A stretch of 64,000 nucleotides of DNA, taken from the NCBI RefSeq assembly GCF_019203965.1, contig NZ_CP076448.1, positions 2,123,001 through 2,187,000 of the forward strand. Reading direction: 5' to 3'. Every line of letters begins with the position of its first letter. Position 1 is the first letter of the stretch. Both the position numbers and the translations under genes were made by a program. This document shows positions 52,734 through 61,554 of the stretch, piece after piece. The notes under the pieces were generated by a model. That model did not search any database, was not told the DNA's origin, and worked only from the letters and a program-made list of their open reading frames with translations. This stretch comes from Elioraea tepida (GTDB lineage Bacteria > Pseudomonadota > Alphaproteobacteria > Acetobacterales > Acetobacteraceae).

Positions 52734-53984
52734 CTAGCGCTCCTTCAACGCGATCTTCGCGTTGTACCAGTTCATGAAGGCCGAGATGGACAGGCTGATC
52801 GTGAGGTAGACGATCATGATGATGGCGATCCCCTCGATCGCCTGGCCGGTCTGGTTGATCGTCGTGTTCGCGACCGAGACGATGTCCTGGTAGCCGATCG
52901 CGACCGCAAGCGAACTGTTCTTCGTGATGTTGAGATACTGGCTCGTCAGCGGCGGCACGATCACGCGCAGCGCCTGCGGCAGGATCACGAGTCGGAGCTG
53001 GTCGCTGCGCTTGAGGCCGAGCGCCCCGGCCGCCTCCCACTGCCCGTGGTGGATCGCCTGGATGCCGGCGCGGACGATCTCGGCGACGAAGGCCGCCGTG
53101 TAGAGCACAAGGCCCAAGAGGAGAGCCGCGAACTCCGGGCTGATGGTCGCCCCACCCTGAAAGTTGAAGCCCCGAAGCACCGGCATGTCGAGCGTGAAGG
53201 GCGCCCCCATCGCCGCCCAGACGGCGAGCGGAAGGCCGACGATCAGCGCAAGCGCGAACGGCCAGAGCGGCGTGCGCTGGCCGGTCGCGTTCTGGCGCGC
53301 CCGGAGGGCACGCGACACCGCCCAGGTCCCGACGAGCCCGCCTGCAAGGGCGAGCAGGGCGGCGGAGTGGGCAGGCTCCCACACGAGCCAGGGGAACTTG
53401 ATTCCGCGGTTTGACAGGAAAACGCCCTCGAGGGGCTTCAGCGCCTGGCGCGGCCCAGGCAGGCCTTGCATCAGCCCGTACCAGAACAGGAGCTGCAGGA
53501 GAAGCGGCAGGTCGCGCAGCACCTCGACATAGACGGCGGCGAGCTTCGCGACCAGCCAGTTCCGCGACAGCCGCGCAATGCCGATGATCGTGCCGAGGAG
53601 GGTCGCGAGCACCGCGCCGATGACGGCCACACGCAGCGTGTTGAGCACGCCCACGAGCAGGGCGCGGGCATAGGTGTCCGCCGGGGAATAGGGGATCAGG
53701 TGCTCGCCGATCGGCAGCCCCGCCTCGCGCTCGAGGAAGCCGAAGCCGGTGGCGATCCGCCGCACCTCGAGGTTGCGCATCGTGTTGACGGCGAGCCACC
53801 AGACGGCGAGGCCGACGACGCCGAGGATCACCACCTGCCAGAAGATGTTGCGTACCCTCGGGTCGCGCCACGAAAGGGAGAAGCGGCGCGCAGGCGGCCT
53901 GCGGGTGTAGCGCGGATCTGCGGTCGCTGCCTGGTTCGGCATCGCGTCTCGCGTGTCTCCGGAAACGCGGTCCGGGGGAGGCAC
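52734..53984 (-). CDS. aapQ: Amino-acid ABC transporter permease AapQ/BztB type
   Basis: A 416-residue membrane subunit from GTG 53984, or 402 from ATG 53942 (MPNQAATADPRYTRR). The large insert of AapQ/BztB between the first helices and the transport domain is present. The EAA-like loop is WEAAGALGLKRSDQLRLVIL, and the C-terminus has NYQDIVSVAN-like pore residues (AIGYQDIVSVANTTIN). GGGGAGG stands five bases before the GTG, but both lie inside a hairpin (53975-53996), so the ATG may be used when the hairpin is folded. Confidence 0.92.
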   Translation of the reverse strand: MPPPDRVSGDTRDAMPNQAATADPRYTRRPPARRFSLSWRDPRVRNIFWQVVILGVVGLAVWWLAVNTMRNLEVRRIATGFGFLEREAGLPIGEHLIPYSPADTYARALLVGVLNTLRVAVIGAVLATLLGTIIGIARLSRNWLVAKLAAVYVEVLRDLPLLLQLLFWYGLMQGLPGPRQALKPLEGVFLSNRGIKFPWLVWEPAHSAALLALAGGLVGTWAVSRALRARQNATGQRTPLWPFALALIVGLPLAVWAAMGAPFTLDMPVLRGFNFQGGATISPEFAALLLGLVLYTAAFVAEIVRAGIQAIHHGQWEAAGALGLKRSDQLRLVILPQALRVIVPPLTSQYLNITKNSSLAVAIGYQDIVSVANTTINQTGQAIEGIAIIMIVYLTISLSISAFMNWYNAKIALKER

Positions 53985-53996
53985 AGAGGCCTCCCC
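53975..53996 (-). other. Hairpin between aapJ (proximal copy) and aapQ, covering a ribosome-binding site
   Basis: GGGGAGGC and GCCTCCCC form a perfect 8-bp stem with a 6-base loop. It begins 18 bases after the aapJ stop. On the minus strand the first arm is a good Shine-Dalgarno and the second arm overlaps the start of the longer aapQ reading, so folding would hide that start. Confidence 0.6.
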
Positions 53997-54014
53997 TCTC
54001 GTGTCTTCTGCCGG

Positions 54015-55037
54015 TCAGCGGATCGGCGGCGCGTACATCAGCCCGCCCTTGGTCCACAGCGCGTTGATGCCGCGGGGAACGCCAATCGGGGTGATGTTGC
54101 GCTCCCAGATCTCCTCGAAATTCCCGACCTGCTTGATGATGTTGTAGGCCCAGCGGTTGTCGACGCCGAGCATCTGCCCGAGCCCGCCGGTCACGCCGAG
54201 CAGGCGCTGGATCTCGGGGTTCTGGCTCTGGAGCATCTGGTCGACATTGGCCGAGGTGACGCCGAGCTCCTCGGCGGCGATCTGCGCGAAGAAGGTCCAG
54301 CGCACGAGGTCGAACCACTTCTGGTCGCCCTTGCGCACGACGGGCCCGAGCGGCTCCTTGGAGATGATCTCGGGCAGCATCACGTACTGCTCCGCGTTCG
54401 GCCCCTGGGTGGCGCGGAACGAGGCGAGCGAGGAGCTGTCGCTGGTGTAGACGTCGCAGCGGCCGGAGATGAAGGCGTTGCGGATCTCCTCGACATTCTC
54501 GATCACCACCGCCCGAAACGACATCCGGTTGGTGCGGAAATAGTCGGCGAGGTTGAGCTCCGTCGTGGTGCCGGGCTGCACGCACACGGTCGCGCCGTCG
54601 AGCTGCTTGGCCGAGGTGACGCCGAGCGAGCGCTTCACCATGAAGGCCTGGCCGTCATAGAAGTTGATGCCGGCGAACTGGAAGCCGAGGCTCGCCTCGC
54701 GGGCGAGCGTCCAGGTCGTGGTGCGAACGAGCAGGTCCACCTCGCCCGACTGGAGCGCGGGGAAACGGCTCTGGCTCGTCGTGCCGATGTAACGGACCTT
54801 CGAGGCGTCGCCGAACATGGCGGCGGCGACGGCACGGCAGCCATCGACGTCGAGCCCGCGCCACACGCCCTGGCTGTCGGGGTTCGAGAACCCGGCCACG
54901 CCCGTGGAGACGCCGCAATTCAGAACCCCGCGCGCCTTCACGGCGTCGAACGTTGGTGCCTGCTGCGCGGCCGCGAACCCGGCCGTGCCAAGTGTGAACG
55001 CTGCCGCAATGATGCCGGCGTGCATGCTGTGTCGCAT
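54015..55037 (-). CDS. aapJ: Amino-acid ABC transporter substrate-binding protein, copy proximal to permeases
   Basis: A 340-residue periplasmic binding protein (SBP_bac_3, AapJ/BztA). The signal peptide MRHSMHAGIIAAAFTLGTAG is cleaved near AAAQQ. The mature N-terminus has KARGVLNCGVSTGVAGFS and DSQGVWRGLDVDGCRAVAA; VCVQPGTTTELNLADYF and the end LWTKGGLMYAPPIR are typical. GGAGGGG lies before ATG 55037. It is a paralogue of the gene just upstream, with long identical stretches, so the pair arose by tandem duplication. Differences around the binding pocket (for instance TSDSSSLASFRAT here, TTDVSGLAAVRST there) may change ligand preference. Confidence 0.94.
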   Translation of the reverse strand: MRHSMHAGIIAAAFTLGTAGFAAAQQAPTFDAVKARGVLNCGVSTGVAGFSNPDSQGVWRGLDVDGCRAVAAAMFGDASKVRYIGTTSQSRFPALQSGEVDLLVRTTTWTLAREASLGFQFAGINFYDGQAFMVKRSLGVTSAKQLDGATVCVQPGTTTELNLADYFRTNRMSFRAVVIENVEEIRNAFISGRCDVYTSDSSSLASFRATQGPNAEQYVMLPEIISKEPLGPVVRKGDQKWFDLVRWTFFAQIAAEELGVTSANVDQMLQSQNPEIQRLLGVTGGLGQMLGVDNRWAYNIIKQVGNFEEIWERNITPIGVPRGINALWTKGGLMYAPPIR

Positions 55038-55339
55038 CGACCCCTCCGTCCCAGACCTCAGAACTCCCTTGAGCCGAGCGGGGCGTGCCGCTTCGCACAG
55101 GTCCCCGTTCGCGACCCGCGCTGCCGTGGCGGTGCCTCCTTGACCGCACTCCGGCAGATCGCCCAGGCACTGTGGGGCAGCGGCAGGCCCCGTTCAACAG
55201 GATTGATGGACGGAAGAGACGGCAAAACGGGCCGCTGCGGCCAAGGACGCGGCCCGTCTGCACAGTTGCGCGGCAGACTGCACACGAGCGCGGCGCGCGG
55301 ATGCCGCGCTCGGGCGGGTGGCGTCCGCGCATACGCCGC
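55038..55339 (-). other. Intergenic region between the two aapJ copies with 10-bp hairpin
   Basis: A 302-base gap with no gene. CGAGCGCGGC (55285-55294) and GCCGCGCTCG (55303-55312) form a perfect 10-bp stem with an 8-base loop, 28 bases after the stop of the upstream copy on the minus strand. No T-run follows. It may stabilise the first aapJ message or partly end transcription. I see no clear promoter for the second copy in the remaining ~250 bases. Confidence 0.6.
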
Positions 55340-56380
55340 TCAGCGCATCGGCGGCGCGTACATCTGCCCGCCTTTGGTCCAGAGCTCGTTCTGGCCGCGC
55401 GGGATGCCGATCGGGGTGACGTTCCGGGCGTAGCTCTCGCCGTAGTTCCCGACCTGCTTGACGATGTTGTAAGCCCAGCGGTTGTCGACGCCGAGCATCT
55501 GGCCCAACCCTCCAGCGGCGCCCACGAAGCGCTGGATCGCCGGGTTCTGGCTGTTGAGGTGCTGGTCGATGTTGGCCGAGGTCAGGCCGAGCTCCTCGGC
55601 CTCGACCATCGCGAAATGGACCCAGCGCACGAGGTCGGCCCAGCGGCTGTCACCGTGCCGGACCACCGGCCCGAGCGGCTCCTTCGAGATCACCTCCGGC
55701 AGGATCACGTACTCCTCCGCACGCGGCCCTTGGGTCGAGCGCACCGCGGCGAGGCCGGAGACGTCGGTGGTGAACGCATCGCAGCGGCCGGAGAAGAAGG
55801 CCTGGTTCACCTCCTCGAGCCGCTCGATCACCACCGGCGTGAAACGGAGATTGTTGGCGCGGAACCAGTCGGCGAGGTTGAGCTCGGTGGTGGTGCCCGG
55901 CTGGACGCAGATCGTTGCGCCGTCGAGTTCCTTCGCGCTCTTGAGGCCGAGGCTGCGCTTCACCATGAAGCCCTGGCCATCATAGAAGTTGATGCCGACG
56001 AAGTTGAAACCGAGCGAGGTGTCGCGCGAGAGCGTCCAGGTGGTGTTGCGTGCGAGCAAGTCCACCTCGCCCGACTGCAGGGCGGTGAAGCGCTGCTGCG
56101 CCGTGGTCGGCACGAAGCGGACCTTCGAGGCGTCGCCGAACATGGCGGCGGCGACGGCGCGGCAGAGATCGACGTCGAGGCCGCGCCACACGCCCTGGCT
56201 GTCGGGCGCGGCGAAGCCGGCAAGGCCCGTGTTGACGCCGCAGACGATCTGGCCGCGAGCCTTGATCACGTCGAAGGTGTTTGCCTGAGGAGCCTGGGCC
56301 GAGGCGGTTCCGGCGAGGCCGAGGCAGAGCGCCGCGGCGAGGGCCGTCGCCCCGAGCCGTTTGGATAGGTCACGGTGCAT
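55340..56380 (-). CDS. aapJ: Amino-acid ABC transporter substrate-binding protein, first (promoter-proximal) copy
   Basis: A 346-residue AapJ/BztA-type binding protein. The signal peptide is basic (MHRDLSKRLGATALAAALC) with a cleavage near TASAQAP. Diagnostic parts are KARGQIVCGVNTGLAGFAAP, CVQPGTTTELNLADWF and the tail ELWTKGGQMYAPPMR. GGGAGAA sits before ATG 56380; a longer frame is rejected. It is the first gene of the importer and lies 57 bases after the expected start of the sigma-54 promoter at 56449-56463. Binding proteins of this group take a broad range of polar L-amino acids. Confidence 0.95.
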   Translation of the reverse strand: MHRDLSKRLGATALAAALCLGLAGTASAQAPQANTFDVIKARGQIVCGVNTGLAGFAAPDSQGVWRGLDVDLCRAVAAAMFGDASKVRFVPTTAQQRFTALQSGEVDLLARNTTWTLSRDTSLGFNFVGINFYDGQGFMVKRSLGLKSAKELDGATICVQPGTTTELNLADWFRANNLRFTPVVIERLEEVNQAFFSGRCDAFTTDVSGLAAVRSTQGPRAEEYVILPEVISKEPLGPVVRHGDSRWADLVRWVHFAMVEAEELGLTSANIDQHLNSQNPAIQRFVGAAGGLGQMLGVDNRWAYNIVKQVGNYGESYARNVTPIGIPRGQNELWTKGGQMYAPPMR

Positions 56381-56448
56381 GGCGATTCTCCCGTGCGGTT
56401 CGAGTTCTTGCCGTGGTGGCGCGCGGTGCGGGCCTGTCCCGCGCCTCC

Positions 56449-56463
56449 GCACCGGTTGTGCCA
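56449..56463 (-). promoter_or_regulatory. Sigma-54 (-24/-12) promoter for the amino-acid importer
   Basis: Minus strand TGGCACAACCGGTGC fits the sigma-54 pattern TGGCAC-N7-TGC: the -24 half is perfect and GG-to-GC spacing is exactly right. Transcription would start near 56437, giving a leader of about 57 bases. Sigma-54 with NtrC commonly drives nitrogen-source importers, which suits this operon. I did not find a convincing NtrC site upstream. Confidence 0.65.
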
Positions 56464-56502
56464 AGCCAACGGCCCGGCTGCAACCCAAGGTTCGTCTGGG
56501 CC

Positions 56503-57069
56503 TCAGCGTGGCCGTGCCGCGAGCGCGGCGGCGGCGGCGCGGGCGCAGGCCGTGAACGTGCCGAGGTCGCGCCAGGGGTCGGCCGAAGGGGCGGAGACGC
56601 GCAGGAAGGTGCCGCCCGCCCCGGCGATGCCGCCCTCGATCATCAGATTGTCGGAGAGGCCGAAATCCTCGATGTCGAGCCCGTCCGGATCGGCGAGCAC
56701 GCGGGCGGCGTAGTCGCGCGGGTCGCAGGTATAGGCGAACAGGGCGAGGCCGAGCCCGCGCGCGAGCCCGACCTCGTAGACCGTTCCGACATCGGCTGAC
56801 ACACCGCGGAACGGGGAGAGGTTGGCGATCACCGCCACGCAGGACCGGATCAGCGCCTCGTTGCCGGCGGCGATGGCGAAGGCCCGGGCGCGGGCTGTCG
56901 CGGCCGGGGGCGGCGGGGTATCGATCAAGGGCGCCACCGGCTCGAGCCCGAGCGGCAGGCAGATTCGTTTCTTGGCGGCGAGCACTTCGAGCGCGTCGGG
57001 CAGGAACACTTCAGGCCCCGCGAGATAGACACGCGGGCGGAGACGGGGTCCTGAGCCGGCGTCGAGCAG
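56503..57069 (-). CDS. Nucleoside 2-deoxyribosyltransferase-like protein, probably CTG start
   Basis: About 188 residues of the NDT fold, which moves deoxyribose between bases or hydrolyses nucleotides. Near the N-terminus is RVYLAGPEVFLPDA; the catalytic region is NLSPFRGVSADVGTVYEVG, where Asp93 and the nucleophile Glu99 match the D-x-GT-x-x-E pattern. No ATG, GTG or TTG exists in frame at a sensible place: the first useful codon is CTG 57069, with GGGAGGG just upstream, 17 bases after the preceding gene's stop. ATG 57261 would overlap that gene by over 170 bases. YtoQ-like or purine-specific activities cannot be told apart here. Confidence 0.8.
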   Translation of the reverse strand: MLDAGSGPRLRPRVYLAGPEVFLPDALEVLAAKKRICLPLGLEPVAPLIDTPPPPAATARARAFAIAAGNEALIRSCVAVIANLSPFRGVSADVGTVYEVGLARGLGLALFAYTCDPRDYAARVLADPDGLDIEDFGLSDNLMIEGGIAGAGGTFLRVSAPSADPWRDLGTFTACARAAAAALAARPR

Positions 57070-57086
57070 GGTCCCTCCCGATTGGC

Positions 57087-57458
57087 TCAGTGCAGCGCGC
57101 CGCTGCGCGCAAGGCCCTTGTGGCGGATCACCAGCGTCACGCCGTCGGCCGCCGGCTCGAGCGCCTTCTCGCCGCTTCGGGGAAGCGGGATCCCGGCAAG
57201 CCGGCACCAGCCGATCAGAACCGCCGTCAGCTCCTCGGCGTCCATCGTGCAGTCGCGCCACTGCCCGCCCGAACGGCGCCAGCGCGCCACCACCACGGCC
57301 TCCTCCGGCAGGTCCTCTTCGCCCTCCGCCATGCGCACGTGCTCGAGTTCGGCATCCGGCATCTCAAGGCGGATCAGGTCGGCGATGCAGAGCCGGACTG
57401 CTTCGGCGATCATGTCGGTGCCGAAGTCGATGCGTCGGTATTCGCGGATCTTGGCCAT
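57087..57458 (-). CDS. Hypothetical protein, 123 residues
   Basis: I do not recognise a family. The protein starts MAKIREYRRIDFGTDMIAEA after AAGGAG, looks soluble and globular, and has a helical start (IAEAVRLCIADLIRLEMP), an acidic patch (AEGEEDLPEEAVVVARW) and a helix DAEELTAVLIGWCRLAGIPL near the C-terminus. No signal peptide or membrane segment. Codon use is like its neighbours, so it is probably a real gene. It stands 17 bases before the NDT-like gene, most likely in one transcript, and 135 bases after metW. Confidence 0.7.
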   Translation of the reverse strand: MAKIREYRRIDFGTDMIAEAVRLCIADLIRLEMPDAELEHVRMAEGEEDLPEEAVVVARWRRSGGQWRDCTMDAEELTAVLIGWCRLAGIPLPRSGEKALEPAADGVTLVIRHKGLARSGALH

Positions 57459-57593
57459 GGGGGAAACTCCTTGCCCTCCACCCTGCGTCAAGGATCCGTT
57501 AACCATCAACCCACCAGCGGTTGCGCTCGCCGCATTCAGAACCGAACCGAACGCGCCCAGCACCCGCCCCGCCGCGACCCCTGCCGCCGGCCG

Positions 57594-58238
57594 CTAGCGT
57601 CGGCGCAGAAGGAACAAGCCCTGTTCGGCGAACAGGTTGGCGAGCCGGCGGTTGCGACGCCAGGGCGTGCGCTTGCCCTGGTCGTCCACCCCGAGCCAGC
57701 GCTCGACCACGTAGCCGTCCATCGCGCAGAGGTCGAAGAAGTCGCTGATCGTACAGAGGTGGATGTTGGGCGTGTCGTACCAGGGGCGGTCGAGCGCGGG
57801 CGTGCGCGGCATCCGCCCCGTGGTGACGAGCGCAAGCCGCACCCGCCAGTGCCCGAAATTCGGGAAGGAGACGATCGCGCGGCGGCCGATCCTGAGCATC
57901 TGCGCCAGAACCTCGCGTGGCCGTTCCGTGGCCTGCAGCGTGCGGGAGAGGATGACGTAGTCGAAGGCGGCGTCAGGATAGAAGGCGAGGTCGGTGTCGG
58001 CGTCAGCGTGGATGACGGCGAGCCCCTGGGCCACGGCGGCGGCGACCTCGCGCATGTCGATCTCGATCCCACGCCCGTCGACCCCGCGCTCGTGCACGAG
58101 GATGTCGAGCAGCGCGCCATCGCCGCAGCCGATGTCGAGCACGCGCGAGCGCGGCTCGACCATCTCGGCGATCAGCCTGAGGTCGAGCCGGTCGGACAGC
58201 GGCCGTCCGCTGCGGAGGTTCGGCTCGCCGTCAGCCAC
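57594..58238 (-). CDS. metW: MetW, methionine biosynthesis protein (SAM-methyltransferase fold)
   Basis: MetW is a class I methyltransferase-like protein of 214 residues that works with MetX in homoserine acylation in proteobacteria. The SAM-like pocket is [13 protein letters not shown]; other conserved parts are [19 protein letters not shown] and [11 protein letters not shown]. It overlaps metX by 8 bases, which supports joint function. Confidence 0.94.
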   Translation of the reverse strand: MADGEPNLRSGRPLSDRLDLRLIAEMVEPRSRVLDIGCGDGALLDILVHERGVDGRGIEIDMREVAAAVAQGLAVIHADADTDLAFYPDAAFDYVILSRTLQATERPREVLAQMLRIGRRAIVSFPNFGHWRVRLALVTTGRMPRTPALDRPWYDTPNIHLCTISDFFDLCAMDGYVVERWLGVDDQGKRTPWRRNRRLANLFAEQGLFLLRRR

Positions 58239-59397
58239 GGGACCAGCGCTCCGCAGCGCCCTTGAGGAACCCCGAGACGGTGCGGAACAGGTCGGGCTCG
58301 TCGAGCAGGAAGGCGTCGTGGCCCTTGTCGGAGGTGATCTCGACGAAGCTCACATTCGCCGCCGCGGCGTTCAGCGCGCGCACGATCTCGCGGCTCATCG
58401 CGGTCGGGAACAGCCAGTCGGAGGAGAAGGAGATCACGCAGAACCGCACCGGGGTGGCACGGAAGGCCTCGCCGAGAGACCCGCCATGCTCGGCCGCGAG
58501 GTCGAAGAAGTCCATCGCCCGGGTGATGGTCAGATACGAGTTCGCATCGAAGCGCTGGACGAAGGTGCTGCCCTGGTGCTGGAGATAGCTCTCGACCTCG
58601 AACAGGTCGTTGTCGAAAGTGAGCATCGGGCCGGTGCGAAGCCGCCGCCCGAACTTCCGCGCGAGCGCCTGTTCGGAGAGATAGGTGATGTGCGCGGTCA
58701 TCCGCGCGACCGCGAGCCCGCGCGCGGGGATGGTCCCGTGGCGCCAGTACTCGCCGCCGTGGAAGTTCGGGTCGGCGTGGATCGCCTGACGGCCGATCTC
58801 GTGGAAGGCGATGTTCTGCGCGCTGTGCCAGGCGGCGGTCGCGATCGGGATCGCCGAGAACACCCGGCCCGGGAAGAGGGCGGCCCACTCGAGCACCTGC
58901 ATCCCGCCCATTGAGCCGCCGATCACCGAGAAGAGCTTCGGGATGCCGAGCCGCTCGATCAGCATCGCCTGGGCGCGGACCATGTCGCGTATGGTGACGG
59001 GTGGGAAGGCCGTGCCCCAGGGGCGCCCCTGCGGACGGCCCTCGGCATCGGTCATCTCAGAGGGCGGGCCGGAGGAGCCCATGCAGCCGCCGAGCACATT
59101 GGCGCAGATGACGAAGAAGCGGTTGGTGTCGATCGGCCTGCCGGGGCCGACCATGATCTCCCACCAGCCGGGCTTGCCGGTGACCGGGTGCCGCTCGGCG
59201 ACATACTGGTCGCCGGTGAGCGCATGGCAGATCAGGATGGCGTTGGAGCGGCTCTCGTTCAGCCTGCCGTAGGTGCGGTAGGCGACTTTGAGCGGGCGCA
59301 GGAGCGTGCCGCAGTCGAGCCTGAGGCCTTCGGCGAAGGTCTCGGTCTGGTGGGCGACGGCGTCCCCGAGCGCCGGCGCAGGCGCGGCCCTCTGCAT
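58231..59397 (-). CDS. metX: Homoserine O-acetyltransferase (or succinyltransferase) MetX
   Basis: An alpha/beta hydrolase of 388 residues that activates homoserine for methionine synthesis. The nucleophile Ser162 is in [15 protein letters not shown], and the acid and base lie in FSSDWLFPT and [27 protein letters not shown] and [12 protein letters not shown] are typical. Whether acetyl- or succinyl-CoA is used is set by a few residues that I cannot judge safely. I looked for a SAM riboswitch in the 94-base upstream gap and saw none. Confidence 0.95.
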   Translation of the reverse strand: MQRAAPAPALGDAVAHQTETFAEGLRLDCGTLLRPLKVAYRTYGRLNESRSNAILICHALTGDQYVAERHPVTGKPGWWEIMVGPGRPIDTNRFFVICANVLGGCMGSSGPPSEMTDAEGRPQGRPWGTAFPPVTIRDMVRAQAMLIERLGIPKLFSVIGGSMGGMQVLEWAALFPGRVFSAIPIATAAWHSAQNIAFHEIGRQAIHADPNFHGGEYWRHGTIPARGLAVARMTAHITYLSEQALARKFGRRLRTGPMLTFDNDLFEVESYLQHQGSTFVQRFDANSYLTITRAMDFFDLAAEHGGSLGEAFRATPVRFCVISFSSDWLFPTAMSREIVRALNAAAANVSFVEITSDKGHDAFLLDEPDLFRTVSGFLKGAAERWSRG

Positions 59398-59491
59398 GCG
59401 GCATCAGTAGAAGCAAGCCCCGGTCGAGGCAACAGCGGGGGGCGACGGGTGCCCTTGCAACCTGCGGAGCTTGCTTTATGCCTTCGCCGCC

Positions 59492-60436
59492 ATGCCGCCC
59501 GAGGCCCCGACCGACACGCCAGAGAGGAACGCCTCAGGCGACGCCGCCGCGCCCGCCGACCCGGCGGCACGGCTTGCCGCGCTCCGCGCCGAGATCGACC
59601 GGCTCGACGATCTTCTGCACGACACGCTGATGCTGCGTGCGGCGATCGTCGGTGAACTCGCTGCCTCCGGCCTCAAGCGCGGGCCGCCCTACCGGCCGGC
59701 GCGCGAGGCGCAGATCCTGCGGCGCCTGCTCGCCCGGCATCGCGGCCGGCTCCCGAAGCCGGCGGTGGTCGGGATGTGGCGGGAGATGCTCGCCGCGACC
59801 GTTGCGATGCAGGGGCCCTTTGCGGTCGCGGTCTGGAACCCCGAGCCCGGTGCGGGAGCGGTCGCTCTGGCGCGGGAGCAGTTCGGCACCGTCACCCCGA
59901 TCCGCTGGATGCGCAGCACCGCGCAGGTGCTGCACGCGGTGGCCGAAGGCGAGGCGCAGGCGGGGGTGCTCCCGCTTCCCGCCGACGACCCGTACGCCGA
60001 GGGCGCCCATGACCCGTGGTGGCTCGCGCTGATGCGCGGGGAGCGGCCGGCGCTGTCGGTGGTCGCGCGGCTCCCCTTCGTCACCCTGCGCGCCGAGGGG
60101 GCGTCGCGCGCCGCCGCCCTCGTGGTGGCGCCGATCGTGCCGGAGCCCTCGGGCGACGACCGGAGCCTCGTCGCCTTCCACGCCGACGAGGGAGCGAGCC
60201 GGGCGCGGATCGCCGACCGGCTCTCCGCCGCCGGCCTCGGCCTGCGCGGGCTCGTGCTGCATCGGCCCGAACGCGGGCCGGTCGCGTGCCTTGCCGAGGT
60301 GGACGGGCTCGTCGAGGCCGATGACCGGCGTCTTGCCGCTCTCGTCGAGGGGGGCGCGGCGATCGCGGCGCCGGTGGTGATCGGCGCTTGGCCGGTGCCG
60401 CCGCCGGAGAGCGCCTTCCTTCCCAGCCCGGAGTGA
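59492..60436 (+). CDS. Chorismate mutase fused to a degenerate prephenate-dehydratase/ACT-like region
   Basis: About 314 residues. Residues ~30-105 are an AroQ-type chorismate mutase: [31 protein letters not shown] and [16 protein letters not shown] supply the helix pattern and catalytic Arg/Lys/Glu positions. The rest resembles the P-protein layout: [20 protein letters not shown] and [14 protein letters not shown] echo the dehydratase fold, and [20 protein letters not shown] echoes an ACT domain. But the dehydratase TRF motif is not seen, so dehydratase activity is doubtful and this part may be regulatory. ATG 59492 is chosen; no strong ribosome site precedes it. hisC follows after five bases, and tyrC overlaps hisC. 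Confidence 0.8.
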   Translation: MPPEAPTDTPERNASGDAAAPADPAARLAALRAEIDRLDDLLHDTLMLRAAIVGELAASGLKRGPPYRPAREAQILRRLLARHRGRLPKPAVVGMWREMLAATVAMQGPFAVAVWNPEPGAGAVALAREQFGTVTPIRWMRSTAQVLHAVAEGEAQAGVLPLPADDPYAEGAHDPWWLALMRGERPALSVVARLPFVTLRAEGASRAAALVVAPIVPEPSGDDRSLVAFHADEGASRARIADRLSAAGLGLRGLVLHRPERGPVACLAEVDGLVEADDRRLAALVEGGAAIAAPVVIGAWPVPPPESAFLPSPE

Positions 60437-60441
60437 CCCGC

Positions 60442-61554
60442 ATGCCTCCTGTTCCCCGCCCCGGCATCCTCGAGATCGCGGCCTATGTCGGCGGTGAGGC
60501 CAAGCTCGGCGGGCACAACCGCGTCATCAAGCTCTCCTCGAACGAGGGGGCGCTGGGGCCGAGCCCGCTGGCTGTCGCCGCCTACGAGGCGGAGAAGGGG
60601 GAGATCCACCGCTACCCCGACGGCGGCGCGGCCGAGCTCCGCGCCGCGATCGGAGCCGCGTGGGGGCTCGACCCGGAGCGGATCGTCTGCGGCGCCGGGT
60701 CGGATGATCTCCTCTGCCTGCTCGCCCAGGCCTATGGCGGCCCCGGCACGGAGACGATCGTCACCGAGCATGCCTTCGCCATGCATCCGATCTACGCCCG
60801 CTACGCCGGCTCGACGGTGGTGACGGCGGCGGAGCGGGGGTTGACCGCGGATGTCGACGCGATGCTCGCCTGCGTCAGCCCGCGCACGACGCTCGTCCTG
60901 CTCGCCAACCCGAACAACCCGACCGGCACGATGCTTCCGTGGGAGGAAGTGAGGCGTCTACGCCGTGGCCTGCCCGAGCATGTGCTGCTCGTGCTCGATG
61001 CGGCCTATGCCGAGTATCTCGACGACCCGCGCTGCAGCGCCGCGATCGAGCTCGTCGACGAGGCGGGCGCGAACACGGTGATGACGCGCACCTTCTCCAA
61101 GATCTACGGCCTCGGGGGCTTGCGCCTCGGCTGGGCCTATGCTCCGGCGGCGATCGTCGATGTGCTCAACCGCATCCGGTCGCCCTTCAACGCCTCGCGC
61201 CCGGCCCAGGCGGCGGCGATCGCCGCCCTTGCCGACGTGCGGCACGTCGAGGCCTCGCGCGCGCACAACGCCCGCTGGCGCCGCTGGCTTGTCGAGGCGC
61301 TCGCCGCGCACGGCATCCCGGTGCATGGCACGGAGGGCAATTTCGTGCTCGCCGATTTCGCCGCCGCCGGGCGTGACGCTGCGGCCGCGGATGCCGCGCT
61401 CCGCGCGCGTGGGATCATCGTCCGGCCGATGGGCGGCTATGGCCTGCCAGGCTGCCTGCGGATCACCATCGGCACCGGGGAGGAGATGGCGGCGGTGGCC
61501 GAGGCCGTCGCCGCCTTCATGTCCGGAACGGCCGGGGAGCGGGCACGTGCCTGA
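60442..61554 (+). CDS. hisC: Histidinol-phosphate / aromatic aminotransferase
   Basis: A PLP enzyme of fold type I, 370 residues. The PLP Lys220 is in [24 protein letters not shown] near residue 156 and the N-terminal [13 protein letters not shown] are typical of HisC. Placed between chorismate mutase and prephenate dehydrogenase, it probably transaminates aromatic keto acids or prephenate as well as histidinol phosphate, as known for some HisC-type enzymes. The start at ATG 60442 is 9 bases from GGAG; GTG 60433 is an alternative. Its last 8 bases overlap tyrC. Confidence 0.93.
   Translation: MPPVPRPGILEIAAYVGGEAKLGGHNRVIKLSSNEGALGPSPLAVAAYEAEKGEIHRYPDGGAAELRAAIGAAWGLDPERIVCGAGSDDLLCLLAQAYGGPGTETIVTEHAFAMHPIYARYAGSTVVTAAERGLTADVDAMLACVSPRTTLVLLANPNNPTGTMLPWEEVRRLRRGLPEHVLLVLDAAYAEYLDDPRCSAAIELVDEAGANTVMTRTFSKIYGLGGLRLGWAYAPAAIVDVLNRIRSPFNASRPAQAAAIAALADVRHVEASRAHNARWRRWLVEALAAHGIPVHGTEGNFVLADFAAAGRDAAAADAALRARGIIVRPMGGYGLPGCLRITIGTGEEMAAVAEAVAAFMSGTAGERARA

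Noticed and set aside
59398-59491. SAM riboswitch upstream of metX
   Set aside because: No recognisable SAM-II conserved segments in the 94-base gap.
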